Counted from the first letter of the stretch, positions 35,248-46,156 are shown. The stretch: 64,000 nucleotides of DNA from Rheinheimera sp. D18 (GCF_004345025.1 NZ_CP037745.1:2542001-2606000); one strand, 5' to 3'. A program made the numbers and translations. Notes: generated by a model not told the origin, from the letters alone.

Positions 35248-38200
35248 TTAGCCTAGCCAAACACGGGCGTTGCGGAACATGCGCATCCATGGGCTATCTT
35301 CTTGCCAGCCATCTGGCTGCCACGAGTTAGCTACTGCACGGAATACCCGTTCAGGGTGTGGCATCATAATAGTTACGCGACCATCAGTTGTAGTAAGCGC
35401 GGTAATACCCGCCGCTGAACCGTTCGGGTTCTGCGGATATTGCTCGGTAACTTTACCGTAATGATCAACAAAACGCATTGCTACTGTGCCGCTGTGGTTG
35501 GCCTTAGCAAAAGCTTCATTATTAGCAAACTCAGCATGACCTTCACCGTGCGATACGGCAATTGGCATACGTGAGCCGGCCATGCCAGCGAATAACACTG
35601 ATGGGCTTTGCTGAATTTCAACTAAACTAAAGCGTGCTTCAAAACGCTCTGACTTATTAGTAACAAAACGTGGCCACAACTCAGCACCTGGGATCAGGCT
35701 CTTTAAGTTTGACATCATCTGGCAACCGTTACACACCCCTAACGAAAAGGTGCTATCACGTAAAAAGAAGTCAGCAAACTGTTGGCGCGCCATATCATTA
35801 AACAATATCGACTTAGCCCAACCTTCACCGGCACCTAATACGTCACCGTATGAGAAGCCACCACAAGCGACCAAACCATTAAAATCGGCTAATTTAACGC
35901 GGCCAGATAAAATATCGCTCATATGTACGTCAACCGCACTAAAGCCGGCGCGGTTAAATGCCGCCGCCATTTCAACGTGCGAATTAACGCCCTGCTCACG
36001 TAACACGGCTATTTGCGGCTGCGCGCCTTTAAGAATAAACGGTGCTGCAACATCTTGGTTTAAATCAAAGCTTAGTTTTACGTTTAAGCCTGGATCAGCA
36101 ATGTCAGCTTTAGCGGCAAACTCTTGTTTAGCACCTTCGGGGTTATCACGCAGTGCTTGCATTTGGTACGTGGTTTCTGCCCAAATACAGCGCAAACGCG
36201 TGCGGCTATCTTGCAACACTGACGTGCCGCCACGGCTAAACACTAAATCATCACTGGTATTTACACTGCCAATAACATGGCTGCTATTAGCTAAGTTATG
36301 CTGGGAAAATACTTGCTTAACGTAATCCAGCTCGCTGTTGCTAACTTGAATAACGGCGCCCACTTCTTCACTAAACAACACCGCCATGTCGTCAGCACCT
36401 AAGGCGCTAATATCAACATTAAAGCCGGCTTTACCGGCAAAGGCCATTTCAGCTAAGGTAACAAATAAACCACCGTCTGAACGGTCATGGTAGGCCAGTA
36501 GTTTTTGCTCACGCGTTAACTGTTGCACCGCATTAAAGAAGTTAATTAATAACTCTGGGCTGTCTAAATCAACCGGTGTTTGGCCCAATTGTTTATAAAC
36601 TTGCGCTAAACACGATGCGCCTAACCGATTCTGCCCTTGACCTAAGTCAATTAACAGTAAGCTGGTATCGCCTTTGTCAGTGCGCAGCTGCGGTGTAACC
36701 GTATTGCGAATATCTTCAATGCGAGCAAAGGCGGTAATGACTAACGACAGCGGTGAGGTAACGGTTTTGTCTTCACCATCTTGCTGCCATTGCGTTTTCA
36801 TTGACATAGAGTCTTTACCTACTGGAATAGTGACTTCCAGTGCTGGGCATAACTCTTCGCCAATGGCCTTTACTGCAGCGTACAAGCCCGCGTCTTCGCC
36901 TGGGTGCCCTGCTGCCGCCATCCAGTTTGCTGATAGCTTAACTCGCTTTAAACTACCGATATCAGTAGCCGCAATGTTGGTAATTGCTTCAGCTACGGCA
37001 AGACGCGCCGATGCAGCAAAATCAAGCAGAGCCACAGGCGTACGTTCGCCCATAGCCATAGCTTCACCATGGTAGGTGTCGTAGCTAGCTGCGGTAACAC
37101 CACAGTTAGCTACGGGTATTTGCCATGGGCCAACCATTTGATCACGGGCAACTAAACCCGTAACACTGCGATCGCCAATAGTAACTAAGAAGGTTTTTTC
37201 AGCAATAGTGGGTAAACGCAACAAGCGCTCTACCGCATCTTTTATGGTTACACCGCTTAAATCTAACGCTTTACCTGCGGCTTGCTTACTTTGCACGTCG
37301 CGATGCATTTTTGGCGCTTTGCCTAATAATACGTTTAGCGGTAAATCAATTGGCGTAGTACCAAAGTGCGTGTCGGTTAGGGTTAAATGCCGCTCGGCGG
37401 TGGCTTCGCCAACTACGGCAAAAGGTGCGCGCTCGCGCTGGCATATTTTTTCAAATACCGACATTTTATCTGCTGGTATTGCCATAACGTAGCGCTCTTG
37501 CGACTCGTTACACCAAATTTGCAGTGGCGACATTCCAGGCTCGTCGTTAGGCACGTTACGCAGTTCAAACTTACCGCCCACGCCACCATCGTTTACTAGC
37601 TCTGGAAACGCATTTGATAAACCACCGGCACCCACGTCATGTAAAAACACGATAGGGTTATCAGCACCTAACTGCCAGCAACGGTCGATAACTTCTTGGC
37701 AGCGTCGTTCAATTTCTGGGTTTTCACGCTGCACTGAGGCAAAGTCTAAATCTTCTGCCGACTGCCCGGACGCCATAGACGAAGCCGCACTACCACCTAA
37801 GCCAATGTTCATCGCCGGGCCGCCTAGTACAACTAGTTTACAGCCAACGGTTAGCTCACCTTTTTGCACGTGTTCAGCGCGAATATTACCCAAGCCACCC
37901 GCTAACATAATAGGTTTATGGTAACCGCGAACTTCCTCACCATTATGGCTGGGTACTTTTTCTTCGTATGTACGGAAATAACCATTAATGGCCGGACGAC
38001 CAAATTCGTTATTAAATGCCGCGCCACCCAATGGGCCATCAAGCATAATATCCAGCGCCGATACGATACGGTTTGGCTTGCCGAAATCGGTTTCCCATGG
38101 CTGTTCAAAGCTAGGAATACGCAAGTTAGAAACGGAAAAGCCAACTAAGCCTGCTTTGGGTTTTGAACCAATACCGGTCGCGCCTTCATCTCGAATTTCG

Positions 38201-39141
38201 CCACCAGCACCCGTAGCCGCACCTGGGTAAGGTGAAATAGCTGTTGGGTGGTTATGGGTTTCAACTTTCATTAACACATGAATATCTTCATGATGATACT
38301 GATAAGTATTATTGCCAGGCTGGGCAAAGAAACGCCCTGCTACTGAGCCTTCCATTACCGCTGCATTATCTTTATATGCTGACAATACGTAGTCAGGTGT
38401 TTGCTCAAAGGTGTTTTTAATCATTTTAAACAGCGATTTAGGCTGTTCTACACCGTCAATGGTCCAATCGGCGTTGAAAATTTTGTGACGACAGTGCTCT
38501 GAGTTTGCTTGGGCAAACATATACAGCTCAACGTCATTCGGGTTACGCCCCAAAGCAGTGAAATTCTGATATAGATAATCAATTTCATCATCTGCTAAGG
38601 CAAGACCCATTTCAGTGTTGGCGGTTTCTAACGCTGCACGGCCACCTTGCGTAATATCAACCGAGCTTAAGGCTGCTGGTTCGGCCTTGCTAAACAAAGC
38701 TTTAGCTTGCACCATATCGGTAAACACTGCTTCCATCATACGGTCGTGCAACAACGCAGCAACTTGCTGCAACTGCGGTGCACTAAGTGCGGCATCGCTT
38801 TGAATATAGTATGCTATACCCCGCTCTAAGCGAGACACCTGCGTCAGGCCACAGTTATGGGCAATATCTGATGCTTTAGATGACCAAGGCGAAATAGTGC
38901 CTGGTCGTGGTGTTACGAGCAGCAGCTGGCCATGGGGTTCATGGCTGGCAATAGCGGGACCGTAAGTCAGTAATTTATCCAGCGTTTGTTGCTGGGCGTC
39001 AGTCAATGCGCTGCTTACATCAGCAAAATGCATAAACTCAGCATAAATATTACTGATAGCTAAGTCACTTTGGACACATTGGTCGAGTAACTTCTGAATT
39101 CTGAAATCGGACAGTGCTGGCGCACCACGCAGGATCAACAT
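35248..39141 (-). CDS. purL: Phosphoribosylformylglycinamidine synthase
   Basis: 1297-aa large-type PurL for the fourth step of purine synthesis. N-terminal substrate-tunnelling domain, two ATP-binding AIRS-like halves ([39 protein letters not shown]), and a C-terminal class I glutamine amidotransferase with nucleophile Cys in [10 protein letters not shown] and the His-Glu pair in MPHPER. Length equals E. coli PurL (1295). It is divergent from mltF. Confidence 0.98.
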   Translation of the reverse strand: MLILRGAPALSDFRIQKLLDQCVQSDLAISNIYAEFMHFADVSSALTDAQQQTLDKLLTYGPAIASHEPHGQLLLVTPRPGTISPWSSKASDIAHNCGLTQVSRLERGIAYYIQSDAALSAPQLQQVAALLHDRMMEAVFTDMVQAKALFSKAEPAALSSVDITQGGRAALETANTEMGLALADDEIDYLYQNFTALGRNPNDVELYMFAQANSEHCRHKIFNADWTIDGVEQPKSLFKMIKNTFEQTPDYVLSAYKDNAAVMEGSVAGRFFAQPGNNTYQYHHEDIHVLMKVETHNHPTAISPYPGAATGAGGEIRDEGATGIGSKPKAGLVGFSVSNLRIPSFEQPWETDFGKPNRIVSALDIMLDGPLGGAAFNNEFGRPAINGYFRTYEEKVPSHNGEEVRGYHKPIMLAGGLGNIRAEHVQKGELTVGCKLVVLGGPAMNIGLGGSAASSMASGQSAEDLDFASVQRENPEIERRCQEVIDRCWQLGADNPIVFLHDVGAGGLSNAFPELVNDGGVGGKFELRNVPNDEPGMSPLQIWCNESQERYVMAIPADKMSVFEKICQRERAPFAVVGEATAERHLTLTDTHFGTTPIDLPLNVLLGKAPKMHRDVQSKQAAGKALDLSGVTIKDAVERLLRLPTIAEKTFLVTIGDRSVTGLVARDQMVGPWQIPVANCGVTAASYDTYHGEAMAMGERTPVALLDFAASARLAVAEAITNIAATDIGSLKRVKLSANWMAAAGHPGEDAGLYAAVKAIGEELCPALEVTIPVGKDSMSMKTQWQQDGEDKTVTSPLSLVITAFARIEDIRNTVTPQLRTDKGDTSLLLIDLGQGQNRLGASCLAQVYKQLGQTPVDLDSPELLINFFNAVQQLTREQKLLAYHDRSDGGLFVTLAEMAFAGKAGFNVDISALGADDMAVLFSEEVGAVIQVSNSELDYVKQVFSQHNLANSSHVIGSVNTSDDLVFSRGGTSVLQDSRTRLRCIWAETTYQMQALRDNPEGAKQEFAAKADIADPGLNVKLSFDLNQDVAAPFILKGAQPQIAVLREQGVNSHVEMAAAFNRAGFSAVDVHMSDILSGRVKLADFNGLVACGGFSYGDVLGAGEGWAKSILFNDMARQQFADFFLRDSTFSLGVCNGCQMMSNLKSLIPGAELWPRFVTNKSERFEARFSLVEIQQSPSVLFAGMAGSRMPIAVSHGEGHAEFANNEAFAKANHSGTVAMRFVDHYGKVTEQYPQNPNGSAAGITALTTTDGRVTIMMPHPERVFRAVANSWQPDGWQEDSPWMRMFRNARVWLG

Positions 39142-39293
39142 AGGCTTTTTTTCCCGTGGGTTGAACGACGATGGAACCTAAAACAGGCGCGCCATTATAA
39201 AGAAATTTCTACCGAAGTGGTATGAGTAAACGCTGACGTTACAACAGAAGTTTGCTATAACAGCTCGGACAACGTAGTAAAGAGTGTAACTGC

Positions 39294-40736
39294 ATGCGCA
39301 AAAGTGGCTTCTTAATACTGATATTAATCTGGCTTACTGGCTGTAGCCCCGAACCGCAGCAAAGCCAACTTTTTAATATATATCAAAAGAATAGCTTAAA
39401 AGTTGGTGTGCTACATGGCCCGACTAGCTACTATGTTGGCGTGGATGGACCAACCGGATTTGAGCTAGAACTTAGTCAAGCGCTAGCTGACAAACTCGGT
39501 GTCAAATTAGAAATATTTCCCAGTTATTATTTAGAAGAATTACTACAAAAGCTGGATAGCGGCCAAGTTGACTTTATTGCCGGCGGGCTCACCCTGACCG
39601 AAATGCGCAAAGACAAGTATCGGGCTTCGCCCGCCTATCGCTGGGTTAACGAAGTATTAGTGTTTAAACAAGGCAATGCCTGGCCACGTTCATTAGATGA
39701 TTTAACTGATGCTATCGTGGTAGTAAAAGACAGTAGTCATGTTGAAACCTTGCAGCAACTTAGCTTAGACCATCCCGCGCTTAACTGGCAGCAGCATCCA
39801 GAATTAGATGCAGAAGAAATATTACAACAGGTTGTCGACGGTAAAATAGCTTATACCGTAACTGATTCAAACCAACTGGCATTGAACCGGCGATTTTATC
39901 CAAACTTAAGCATTGCCTTTACCGTACGCGATAATTTACCGGTTAGCTGGCTACTTGCTAATAACGATGATGACTCGTTATACGCGGTACTTATCGAGTT
40001 CTTTGGCGCTATGTATCAAGGCGGTGAACTCATCGCCTTAGAAGACCGTTATTTTGGCCATGTGCAGCTATTCGATTATGTTGACACTCTCGCGTTTATT
40101 GATGCCATAGAGCAAACCTTACCACCATTAAAGCCCTGGTTTTTACAATACGCGGGGGAACTAGATTGGCGTTTACTGGCGGCGTTAAGCTATCAAGAAT
40201 CACATTGGAACCCCCAAGCCAGAAGCCCAACCGGCGTACGTGGTTTAATGATGCTAACCTTACCCACAGCGCAACAAATGGGCGTTACTAGCCGCTTAGA
40301 CGCACAACAAAATATTCGCGGTGGTAGCCGCTACTTGCATCGCCTTTTTAGCCGGATACCAGAACGCATTGCGATGCCCGATCGTTTATGGTTTGCTTTA
40401 GCTTCCTATAACATTGGCTGGGGTCACGTTGAAGATGCACGCAAATTAACGCAGCGCGAAAAAGCCGATCCAGATAAATGGTTAGACGTAAAACAACGCT
40501 TACCATTACTACGACAAAAAAGTGTGTATCAAACCACTAAATATGGCTATGCGCGCGGCGATGAAGCGGTAAACTATGTTGATAATATTCGGCGTTACTA
40601 TGACACCCTGCTGTGGGTTGATGAACGCCAACAAGCAGAACAGCGTTTAGAACTGCAAAAACAAAGATTAAGCGAACAAAGTAGTGAACAAGTATTGCCA
40701 GAACCCAGTGAGCTCAACAACAAGGTGCCCTATTGA
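39294..40736 (+). CDS. mltF: Membrane-bound lytic murein transglycosylase F
   Basis: 480 aa. Lipoprotein-like signal peptide with lipobox IWLTGC. The N-terminal solute-binding (SBP_bac_3) domain ~30-265 regulates the enzyme in relatives. The SLT domain ~280-440 has the catalytic Glu in ALSYQESHWNPQA and the motifs GLMMLTLPTAQQMGV and FALASYNIGWGHVEDAR. It cleaves peptidoglycan to anhydromuropeptides. PurL divergent with mltF and tadA downstream is the E. coli order. Confidence 0.96.
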   Translation: MRKSGFLILILIWLTGCSPEPQQSQLFNIYQKNSLKVGVLHGPTSYYVGVDGPTGFELELSQALADKLGVKLEIFPSYYLEELLQKLDSGQVDFIAGGLTLTEMRKDKYRASPAYRWVNEVLVFKQGNAWPRSLDDLTDAIVVVKDSSHVETLQQLSLDHPALNWQQHPELDAEEILQQVVDGKIAYTVTDSNQLALNRRFYPNLSIAFTVRDNLPVSWLLANNDDDSLYAVLIEFFGAMYQGGELIALEDRYFGHVQLFDYVDTLAFIDAIEQTLPPLKPWFLQYAGELDWRLLAALSYQESHWNPQARSPTGVRGLMMLTLPTAQQMGVTSRLDAQQNIRGGSRYLHRLFSRIPERIAMPDRLWFALASYNIGWGHVEDARKLTQREKADPDKWLDVKQRLPLLRQKSVYQTTKYGYARGDEAVNYVDNIRRYYDTLLWVDERQQAEQRLELQKQRLSEQSSEQVLPEPSELNNKVPY

Positions 40737-40790
40737 ATCTTGCGACAAAAGCACCCATAGTACTGATCGAAACGCATTAATGAGGTCGGT

Positions 40791-40952
40791 ATGTTACAAC
40801 GAAAAAAACCAAAAATTAAAACCAAACGTCGTCGTTTACTCGATATGGTAGCTTGCCGTAGGCGTATTAAACGCAATGTAGCAGTAAACAAACTACACCA
40901 ACGGCGTCGCCATTATGTTGGTTGTGTTAGTTCGCCGAACGAGACTGCTTAA
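40791..40952 (+). CDS. 53-residue very basic protein
   Basis: ATG at 40791 with TGAGG 5 nt upstream opens 53 codons to TAA at 40950-40952, between mltF and the convergent tadA, whose 3' end it overlaps by 26 bp. About 20 of 53 residues are Lys or Arg, in clusters (RKKPKIKTKRRR, CRRRIKRN, HQRRRH), with few acidic residues, so it probably binds RNA or DNA. No transmembrane helix. Not recognised by name. Confidence 0.55.
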   Translation: MLQRKKPKIKTKRRRLLDMVACRRRIKRNVAVNKLHQRRRHYVGCVSSPNETA

Positions 40953-41412
40953 GCTTTTTTTGTTCGGCTCTGCGCTGGCGAAAAAAGTTAGATAATTGTG
41001 CGCCACACTGCTCTGCTAACACCCCAGCTTCAACCACCAACTGATGATTAAACTGATGCTGCTGCACCACATTTAGCACTGAACCTGCGGCTCCAGTTTT
41101 GGCATCACTGGCACCAAATACTAAACGTTTTACTCGGCTATGTACCATCACTCCGGCGCACATACAGCAGGGTTCAAGCGTAACATACAGTGTGCAGTCA
41201 GCCAGACGGTAATTATGTTCTGCTGCCGCTGCAGCGCGTATTGCTTGCATTTCGGCATGCGCCGACGGGTCATGTAGGCTGATCATCTGGTTCCAGCCTT
41301 CGGCTAACAGTTTACCGTCTTTTACTAAAACGGCGCCAACGGGTACTTCGCCTTGCTGCTGTGCTTTTTCTGCCAAACTAATCGCATATTGCATCCAGTC
41401 TTCGTCAGTCAT
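40927..41412 (-). CDS. tadA: tRNA-specific adenosine deaminase
   Basis: 161-aa zinc deaminase that makes inosine at position 34 of tRNA-Arg(ACG). The catalytic HAE is in PSAHAEMQAI and the zinc cysteines in LEPCCMCAGVMVH. The C-terminal QLSNFFRQRRAEQKK is typical of TadA. It converges on the small basic gene, whose 3' end lies over its last codons. Confidence 0.96.
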   Translation of the reverse strand: MTDEDWMQYAISLAEKAQQQGEVPVGAVLVKDGKLLAEGWNQMISLHDPSAHAEMQAIRAAAAAEHNYRLADCTLYVTLEPCCMCAGVMVHSRVKRLVFGASDAKTGAAGSVLNVVQQHQFNHQLVVEAGVLAEQCGAQLSNFFRQRRAEQKKLKQSRSAN

Positions 41413-41601
41413 AATGGCTTACAATTAAATACTAGAATTGCGGCCAAGTTTACCACTATATTCTGGTTAAAATTGCTAAATTTTAGTTTCATTATAAAAA
41501 AAGCATTCGCCAATATTTTTTATGTTGTTGATATTTATCAATTTTACATATTGGCACTGATGTTGCCTCGTAATATGTAAATAAATAAAACGGAGAATAC
41601 T

Positions 41602-41814
41602 ATGGGACCCTTTGAAATTGCTGCTATCGCTATTATTGGCGGTATCGCACTGTCAGCGTATAAAGTGCATAACAGTAATAAAGACAAAGCTGACTCAGTG
41701 CAGCTAGGTGAAATTAAAGCCGAGCAAGAGCGGCTTAAACAGCGCGTTGCCACGCTGGAAAGCATTGTTACCGATAAGTCGTATCAACTAAAAGATCAAA
41801 TAAATCGGCTTTAA
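41602..41814 (+). CDS. Small PspB-like membrane protein
   Basis: 70 aa. One N-terminal hydrophobic helix (FEIAAIAIIGGIALSAY) and a charged coiled-coil tail (GEIKAEQERLKQRVATLESIV). Topology and length resemble PspB, the phage-shock partner of PspC, but no pspA or pspC is nearby and the PspB core sequence is not clear. ATG is preceded by CGGAGAA. Confidence 0.7.
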   Translation: MGPFEIAAIAIIGGIALSAYKVHNSNKDKADSVQLGEIKAEQERLKQRVATLESIVTDKSYQLKDQINRL

Positions 41815-41898
41815 GCGAAGTGCTTTAACCGCTCCTGACAGCGTGGCAGTTCACGCGCAATATGATACACTGCGAAGAACTGCTGACAGGAGCTAACA

Positions 41899-42333
41899 AT
41901 GTCGACGGAAACTCTGGTTAATCGCGCTCGCACGCTATGCGAAAAAAACGGCGCTCGCTTTACTTCAATTAGAGAAAAGGTGTTTCGGCTGCTAGCTAAT
42001 CTTAACGGTGGCATTGGCGCCTATGAGTTACTTGAGCAGTTAAAACAAACCGAACCCGGAGCTAAACCGGCTACGGTATATAGAGCATTAGAGTTTTTAA
42101 CCGAGCAAGGTTTTATTCATAAAATTGAATCCAGCAACGCGTTCTTGTTATGCCATCATTTTGATCAGCATCACCCAGCACAATTACTGATCTGTGATCA
42201 ATGCGGCAACGTAACAGAGCTGCATTCAGATGTGTTACAAGAAGAATTTAATCGCCAGGCAGTTGCGCAAGGTTTTGTCATTAAGCATCAAACCATAGAA
42301 GCTAATGGTTTATGCAAAACCTGCCGGGCCTAA
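41899..42333 (+). CDS. zur: Zinc uptake regulator Zur
   Basis: 144-aa Fur-family repressor. Winged helix ~1-80 (ARFTSIREKVFRLLANL; KPATVYRALEFLTEQGFIHKI), then the metal and dimer domain with HHFDQHHP, LICDQCGNVTE and GLCKTCRA, two CxxC pairs for structural zinc. Lack of the Fur HHHDH regulatory pattern and the AYELLEQL segment favour Zur over Fur. It would repress zinc import genes elsewhere; no Zur box is obvious here. Confidence 0.9.
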   Translation: MSTETLVNRARTLCEKNGARFTSIREKVFRLLANLNGGIGAYELLEQLKQTEPGAKPATVYRALEFLTEQGFIHKIESSNAFLLCHHFDQHHPAQLLICDQCGNVTELHSDVLQEEFNRQAVAQGFVIKHQTIEANGLCKTCRA

Positions 42334-42434
42334 TAAAACTTATCTATATCAAGGTTGTGGCTTGTTAATTCAGCAAAAGGTTTCTAATCTTAAGCAAGCC
42401 GTAATCCTGTTCCCGTATTCTGATAGGCGTTAAC

Positions 42435-42899
42435 ATGAATGTTGAATTTATAAACCCGTTTTTATCGTCATTAGTTAATGTGTTAAGCACCATGGCTAAT
42501 ACCACTATTACACCAGGCCAACCACGCATTAAAAAAGATGAGTTGGCGCGCGGTGATGTGTCTGGCTTAATCGGCATGGTAAGCCCGCAAACCAAAGGTT
42601 CGTTTTCTATTACCTTTGAAGAATCGTTAGCAGTAGAACTTATGTTTCGTATGCTTGGTGAACGCCCCAAAGGTATCACCGCCGATGTTACTGATATGGT
42701 TGGCGAAATTACCAATATGGTTACTGGTGGTGCCAAACGTATTTTGGGTGAAAAAGGTTATGACTTCACCATGGCTACACCTGTAGTAGTATCGGGTAAA
42801 GGCCATACTATTTCGCACAAATCAGAAGGTGCTAAAATTCTAATGCCATTTGATTCTGATTTTGGCAAAGTACATATTGAAGTGAGTTTTGATAAGTAA
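42435..42899 (+). CDS. CheX-family chemotaxis phosphatase-like protein
   Basis: 154 aa. Opens with MNVEFINPFLSSLVNVLSTMA and contains VTDMVGEITNMVTGGAKRIL, matching the CheC/CheX helix with E..N residues that dephosphorylate CheY-P. Cytoplasmic. It is not in a chemotaxis operon here, which is common for stand-alone cheX in Alteromonadales. Confidence 0.88.
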   Translation: MNVEFINPFLSSLVNVLSTMANTTITPGQPRIKKDELARGDVSGLIGMVSPQTKGSFSITFEESLAVELMFRMLGERPKGITADVTDMVGEITNMVTGGAKRILGEKGYDFTMATPVVVSGKGHTISHKSEGAKILMPFDSDFGKVHIEVSFDK

Positions 42900-42942
42900 T
42901 ATCACGGGTTATCGCTGCTGATACTAGCAGCGTAATACCCAC

Positions 42943-43446
42943 TCAAACAAAAAAACTATTTTTCACTCTTTGCGCTGCGGCTGGCGAGTGATATTGCTCT
43001 AGCAGATCTTTCGCCGCTAATTCAGTGCGCTCTTTTTGTTCTCGATTGCGGTTGGCTTGCTCGACTAAGCTTTCTAACGCATCGTTAAGCTGCTCTAACT
43101 TCTGTTCCAAAATAGATAGCTGCTTATCTTTAGCTGGGCTTGCTGGCTGTTCAGACAGCGTGTCTATTTGTTGCTGTGTCTCTTCAATTTTTTTCGTAAT
43201 CTCATCGTACTTTTGCTTATCTAAACCAATACGGTTAGCTAGCATTTGTTCCATTAACTGCGCTAAAAAAGCTGACTGGTTTTCATTGTTAACATTTGGC
43301 TTAGGTTGTTTTGGCTCAGCATGCTTTAGTGTTGCAGGTGCGGCCACCTGATCGGCAACATTTTGCCGTTGCAAGCTTGCATCGTCTAATTTTAAGGCTT
43401 GGTATTGCAACTGAAGATTATTGAAAGATAATCCTGGCACTGTCAT
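42943..43446 (-). CDS. Coiled-coil protein of unknown function
   Basis: 167 aa, no signal peptide or membrane segment. A long coiled coil spans about 80-150 (KYDEITKKIEETQQQIDTL...LEQKLEQLNDALESLVEQ). The C-terminus ends YHSPAAAQRVKNSFFV, a short conserved-looking tail. The N-terminus is Gln/Ala-rich and probably disordered. It converges on the cheX gene, which loosely suggests a motility or surface link. No family named. Confidence 0.68.
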   Translation of the reverse strand: MTVPGLSFNNLQLQYQALKLDDASLQRQNVADQVAAPATLKHAEPKQPKPNVNNENQSAFLAQLMEQMLANRIGLDKQKYDEITKKIEETQQQIDTLSEQPASPAKDKQLSILEQKLEQLNDALESLVEQANRNREQKERTELAAKDLLEQYHSPAAAQRVKNSFFV

Positions 43447-43531
43447 TAGTATGCTCCTGCTATACGGGCTAATAATCGTGATTTTTAACTCTCCACGAAT
43501 ACAGCAGGAACTATGCCAAATCTATTTTGGG

Positions 43532-44620
43532 TTAATTAGCGGTATCTTTGTAACTAAACTGTACTCGGCTGGTGATATTGCACAATAGCTCGTAGGCAAT
43601 AGTATCAACACAGTGCGCCAGTTGTTCTACCGGCAAACCTTCACCCCACAACACAACACTGTCGCCGACAGCAACAGGCTCAGCGCCTATATCAACCGTA
43701 ATCATATCCATAGACACGCGGCCGACAATCGGCATTCGTTTACCACGTATTAGCACATCAGCATTGTTACCCGCGCCGCGTGGGTAGCCATCGCCATAGC
43801 CCATCGCCACGACTGCCAAACGGGTATTATGCGCCGCTATCCAGCTGCCACCATAACCCACGGCATCGCCGGCCTTAACCTCGCGCACAGCGATAACACT
43901 ACTGGCTAACGTCATTGCAGGCTTTAAACCTAACTCAGCCCCCGTGTTATTTGACACGGGTGACACGCCATACAGCATTAACCCCGGTCTTATCCAATCG
44001 GCGTGGCTTTGTGGCCAATTTAACACTGCCGCAGAGTTTGCTAATGAGTGTTCACCTACAGCGTGTTGCGTAATCTGTTGAAATAGCTGTAACTGGGCTA
44101 GTGTCGCTGGGTTATGCAGTTCATCTGAGCTGGCAAAATGACTCATTAATCTAAGCGGCCCTTGCACATTATCACTTTGGCTTAAACGTTGGTATAACGC
44201 GTTAAATTCGTCAGGGTATATACCTAAGCGATGCATACCTGAATCAACTTTTAGCCAGACCCGTACCGGAGCATCTAACTTTGCATCAAGTAAAGCTTCT
44301 GCCTGTTCGCGATAATGAATGACTAACTGCAAGTTAGATGCAACCACTTGCTCTAACTCATCCGCATGAAAAAAGCCTTCAAGTAACACTATAGGTTTTG
44401 CAATACCGCCAGCGCGCAGCGCTAAGGCTTCATCAAGCCGCGCCACCCCTATAGCATCAGCCTGCTTTAATGCCTGAGCTACCGGCAACATACCATGGCC
44501 GTACGCATTAGCTTTTAGTACTGCCAGCACTTTACTATTTGGCGCTAACTGCTTAACACGAGTAAAGTTATGGTTTAACGCACTAAGATCAATAATGGCT
44601 TGGGGGCGACGGCTTTGCAT
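43532..44620 (-). CDS. alr: Alanine racemase
   Basis: 362-aa PLP enzyme converting L- to D-alanine for peptidoglycan. PLP Lys34 in AVLKANAYGHG at the start of the TIM barrel; the second catalytic base Tyr is in MTLASS...GDAVGYGGSW, and GRVSMDMITVD is the C-terminal domain signature. It starts on the dnaB stop (one shared base), the usual dnaB-alr pair. Confidence 0.96.
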   Translation of the reverse strand: MQSRRPQAIIDLSALNHNFTRVKQLAPNSKVLAVLKANAYGHGMLPVAQALKQADAIGVARLDEALALRAGGIAKPIVLLEGFFHADELEQVVASNLQLVIHYREQAEALLDAKLDAPVRVWLKVDSGMHRLGIYPDEFNALYQRLSQSDNVQGPLRLMSHFASSDELHNPATLAQLQLFQQITQHAVGEHSLANSAAVLNWPQSHADWIRPGLMLYGVSPVSNNTGAELGLKPAMTLASSVIAVREVKAGDAVGYGGSWIAAHNTRLAVVAMGYGDGYPRGAGNNADVLIRGKRMPIVGRVSMDMITVDIGAEPVAVGDSVVLWGEGLPVEQLAHCVDTIAYELLCNITSRVQFSYKDTAN

Positions 44621-46002
44621 TAATCATCCTCAAACCGAGCGCTGCCGGCGTAATTGTCAAAGCGCGAGTAACGACCGTGGAAGGTTAAGCGCACGCGGCC
44701 TATTGGCCCGTTTCGCTGCTTGCCAATAATAACTTCAGCCGTGCCTTTATCTGCGCTATCTTCGTTGTACACTTCATCCCGATAAATAAACATAATTAAG
44801 TCGGCGTCTTGCTCAATAGAACCCGACTCACGTAAGTCTGAGTTTATTGGTCGCTTATCAGCACGTTGTTCTAGTGAACGATTTAACTGCGACAGCGCCA
44901 CTACTGGCACCTTTAATTCTTTGGCTAATGCCTTTAATGAGCGCGAAATTTCAGCAATTTCTAACGTACGGTTATCGCCCATACCCGGCACTGTCATTAA
45001 CTGTAAATAGTCGACCATAATCATACTTAGGCCGCCATGCTCACGCGCGACCCTTCTGGCTCGTGAGCGCACTTCCGTTGGCGTTAGCCCTGAGCCGTCA
45101 TCAATGTACATTTTGCCTTTGGTATTCAATAGCTCAATAGCTGAAGATAATCTTGCCCAGTCTTCATCTTGTAACTGGCCAGTACGCACCTTGGTTTGGT
45201 CAATACGACCCAGCGAGGCCAGCATACGCATCATTATTTGTTCTGCCGGCATTTCTAGGCTGAAAATTAATACCGGTTTGTCGCTAGTAATAGCTGCGTG
45301 TTCACACAGATTCATAGCAAAAGTGGTTTTACCCATCGATGGGCGGGCAGCAACAATAATTAAATCCGATGGTTGCATACCATGGGTCATTTTATCTAAA
45401 TCGGTATAGCCGGTAGAAACGCCGGTGACGCCATCGTGTGGCGAGCGAAATAGCTCGTCAATTTTTTCAATGGTTTTCGCCAGTATGCTATTAATTGGCT
45501 CGGGACCTTCATTAGCATTAGTGCGTTGCTCCGCGATTTTAAATACTTTAGTTTCAGCGAAATCTAACAGCTCAGCTGAGGTGCGGCCTTGGGTATCGTA
45601 ACCCGCATCGGCAATATCATGCGCCACTGAAATCATATCGCGTACTACAGCGCGTTCGCGCACAATTTCGGCATAGGCCAAAATATTGGCAGCACTGGGT
45701 GTATTTTTCGCAATTTCGCCCAAGTAGGCAAAGCCACCGACATCGTCGAGCTGTAGGTTTGCCTCTAAATTTTCAGATACCGTAATAATATCAATAGGCT
45801 GTGTAGCTTCAGCTAAGCGCGACATTGCAGAAAAAATAAATCGGTGAGCGCGTAAATAAAAATCTTGTTCTACCACTTTTTCGGCGACACGATCCCAAGC
45901 ATCATTATCTAGCATTAAACCGCCAAGCACTGACTGCTCAGCTTCAATAGAATGTGGCGGCATTTTAACCGCAGCAACCTGCTTATCTTTATTACTGCTC
46001 AT
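44620..46002 (-). CDS. dnaB: Replicative DNA helicase DnaB
   Basis: 460 aa from ATG at 46002, which has CAGGTG upstream; the longer frame to 46059 is not supported. The N-terminal domain (PPHSIEAEQSVLGGLMLD) and the RecA-like domain with Walker A ARPSMGKTTFA, SLEMPAEQIMMR, Walker B MIMVDYLQLM and LSQLNRSLEQR are complete. It unwinds DNA at the replication fork as a hexamer. Downstream of rplI and coupled to alr. Confidence 0.97.
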   Translation of the reverse strand: MSSNKDKQVAAVKMPPHSIEAEQSVLGGLMLDNDAWDRVAEKVVEQDFYLRAHRFIFSAMSRLAEATQPIDIITVSENLEANLQLDDVGGFAYLGEIAKNTPSAANILAYAEIVRERAVVRDMISVAHDIADAGYDTQGRTSAELLDFAETKVFKIAEQRTNANEGPEPINSILAKTIEKIDELFRSPHDGVTGVSTGYTDLDKMTHGMQPSDLIIVAARPSMGKTTFAMNLCEHAAITSDKPVLIFSLEMPAEQIMMRMLASLGRIDQTKVRTGQLQDEDWARLSSAIELLNTKGKMYIDDGSGLTPTEVRSRARRVAREHGGLSMIMVDYLQLMTVPGMGDNRTLEIAEISRSLKALAKELKVPVVALSQLNRSLEQRADKRPINSDLRESGSIEQDADLIMFIYRDEVYNEDSADKGTAEVIIGKQRNGPIGRVRLTFHGRYSRFDNYAGSARFEDD

Positions 46003-46122
46003 AACACCTGTTTCAGTTAACGAAAACAATATAATGCTAACCCGCCAACGGCAGATCACAAAGCAAAGTCAGAGATTTTTTTAGTGGGTGGTGGAAATAA
46101 CAGCGGGCAACAAACAAGAGGA

Positions 46123-46148
46123 AAGCGCACCGAATTACCAGTGCGCTT
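46123..46148 (-). terminator. Hairpin after rplI
   Basis: 8-bp perfect stem AAGCGCAC / GTGCGCTT with a 10-nt loop, 9 bp past the rplI stop. The T-tract on the minus strand is weak, so it may only attenuate transcription into dnaB. Confidence 0.5.
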
Positions 46149-46156
46149 AAATAGCA

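Noticed and set aside
39225-39245. PurR-like palindrome upstream of purL
   Set aside because: GTAAACGCTGACGTTAC is only loosely like the PUR box and lacks the central CG step at the right place.
44620-46059. Longer dnaB frame from 46059
   Set aside because: The first 19 residues do not resemble DnaB, and ATG 46002 has a ribosome-binding site and a normal family start.
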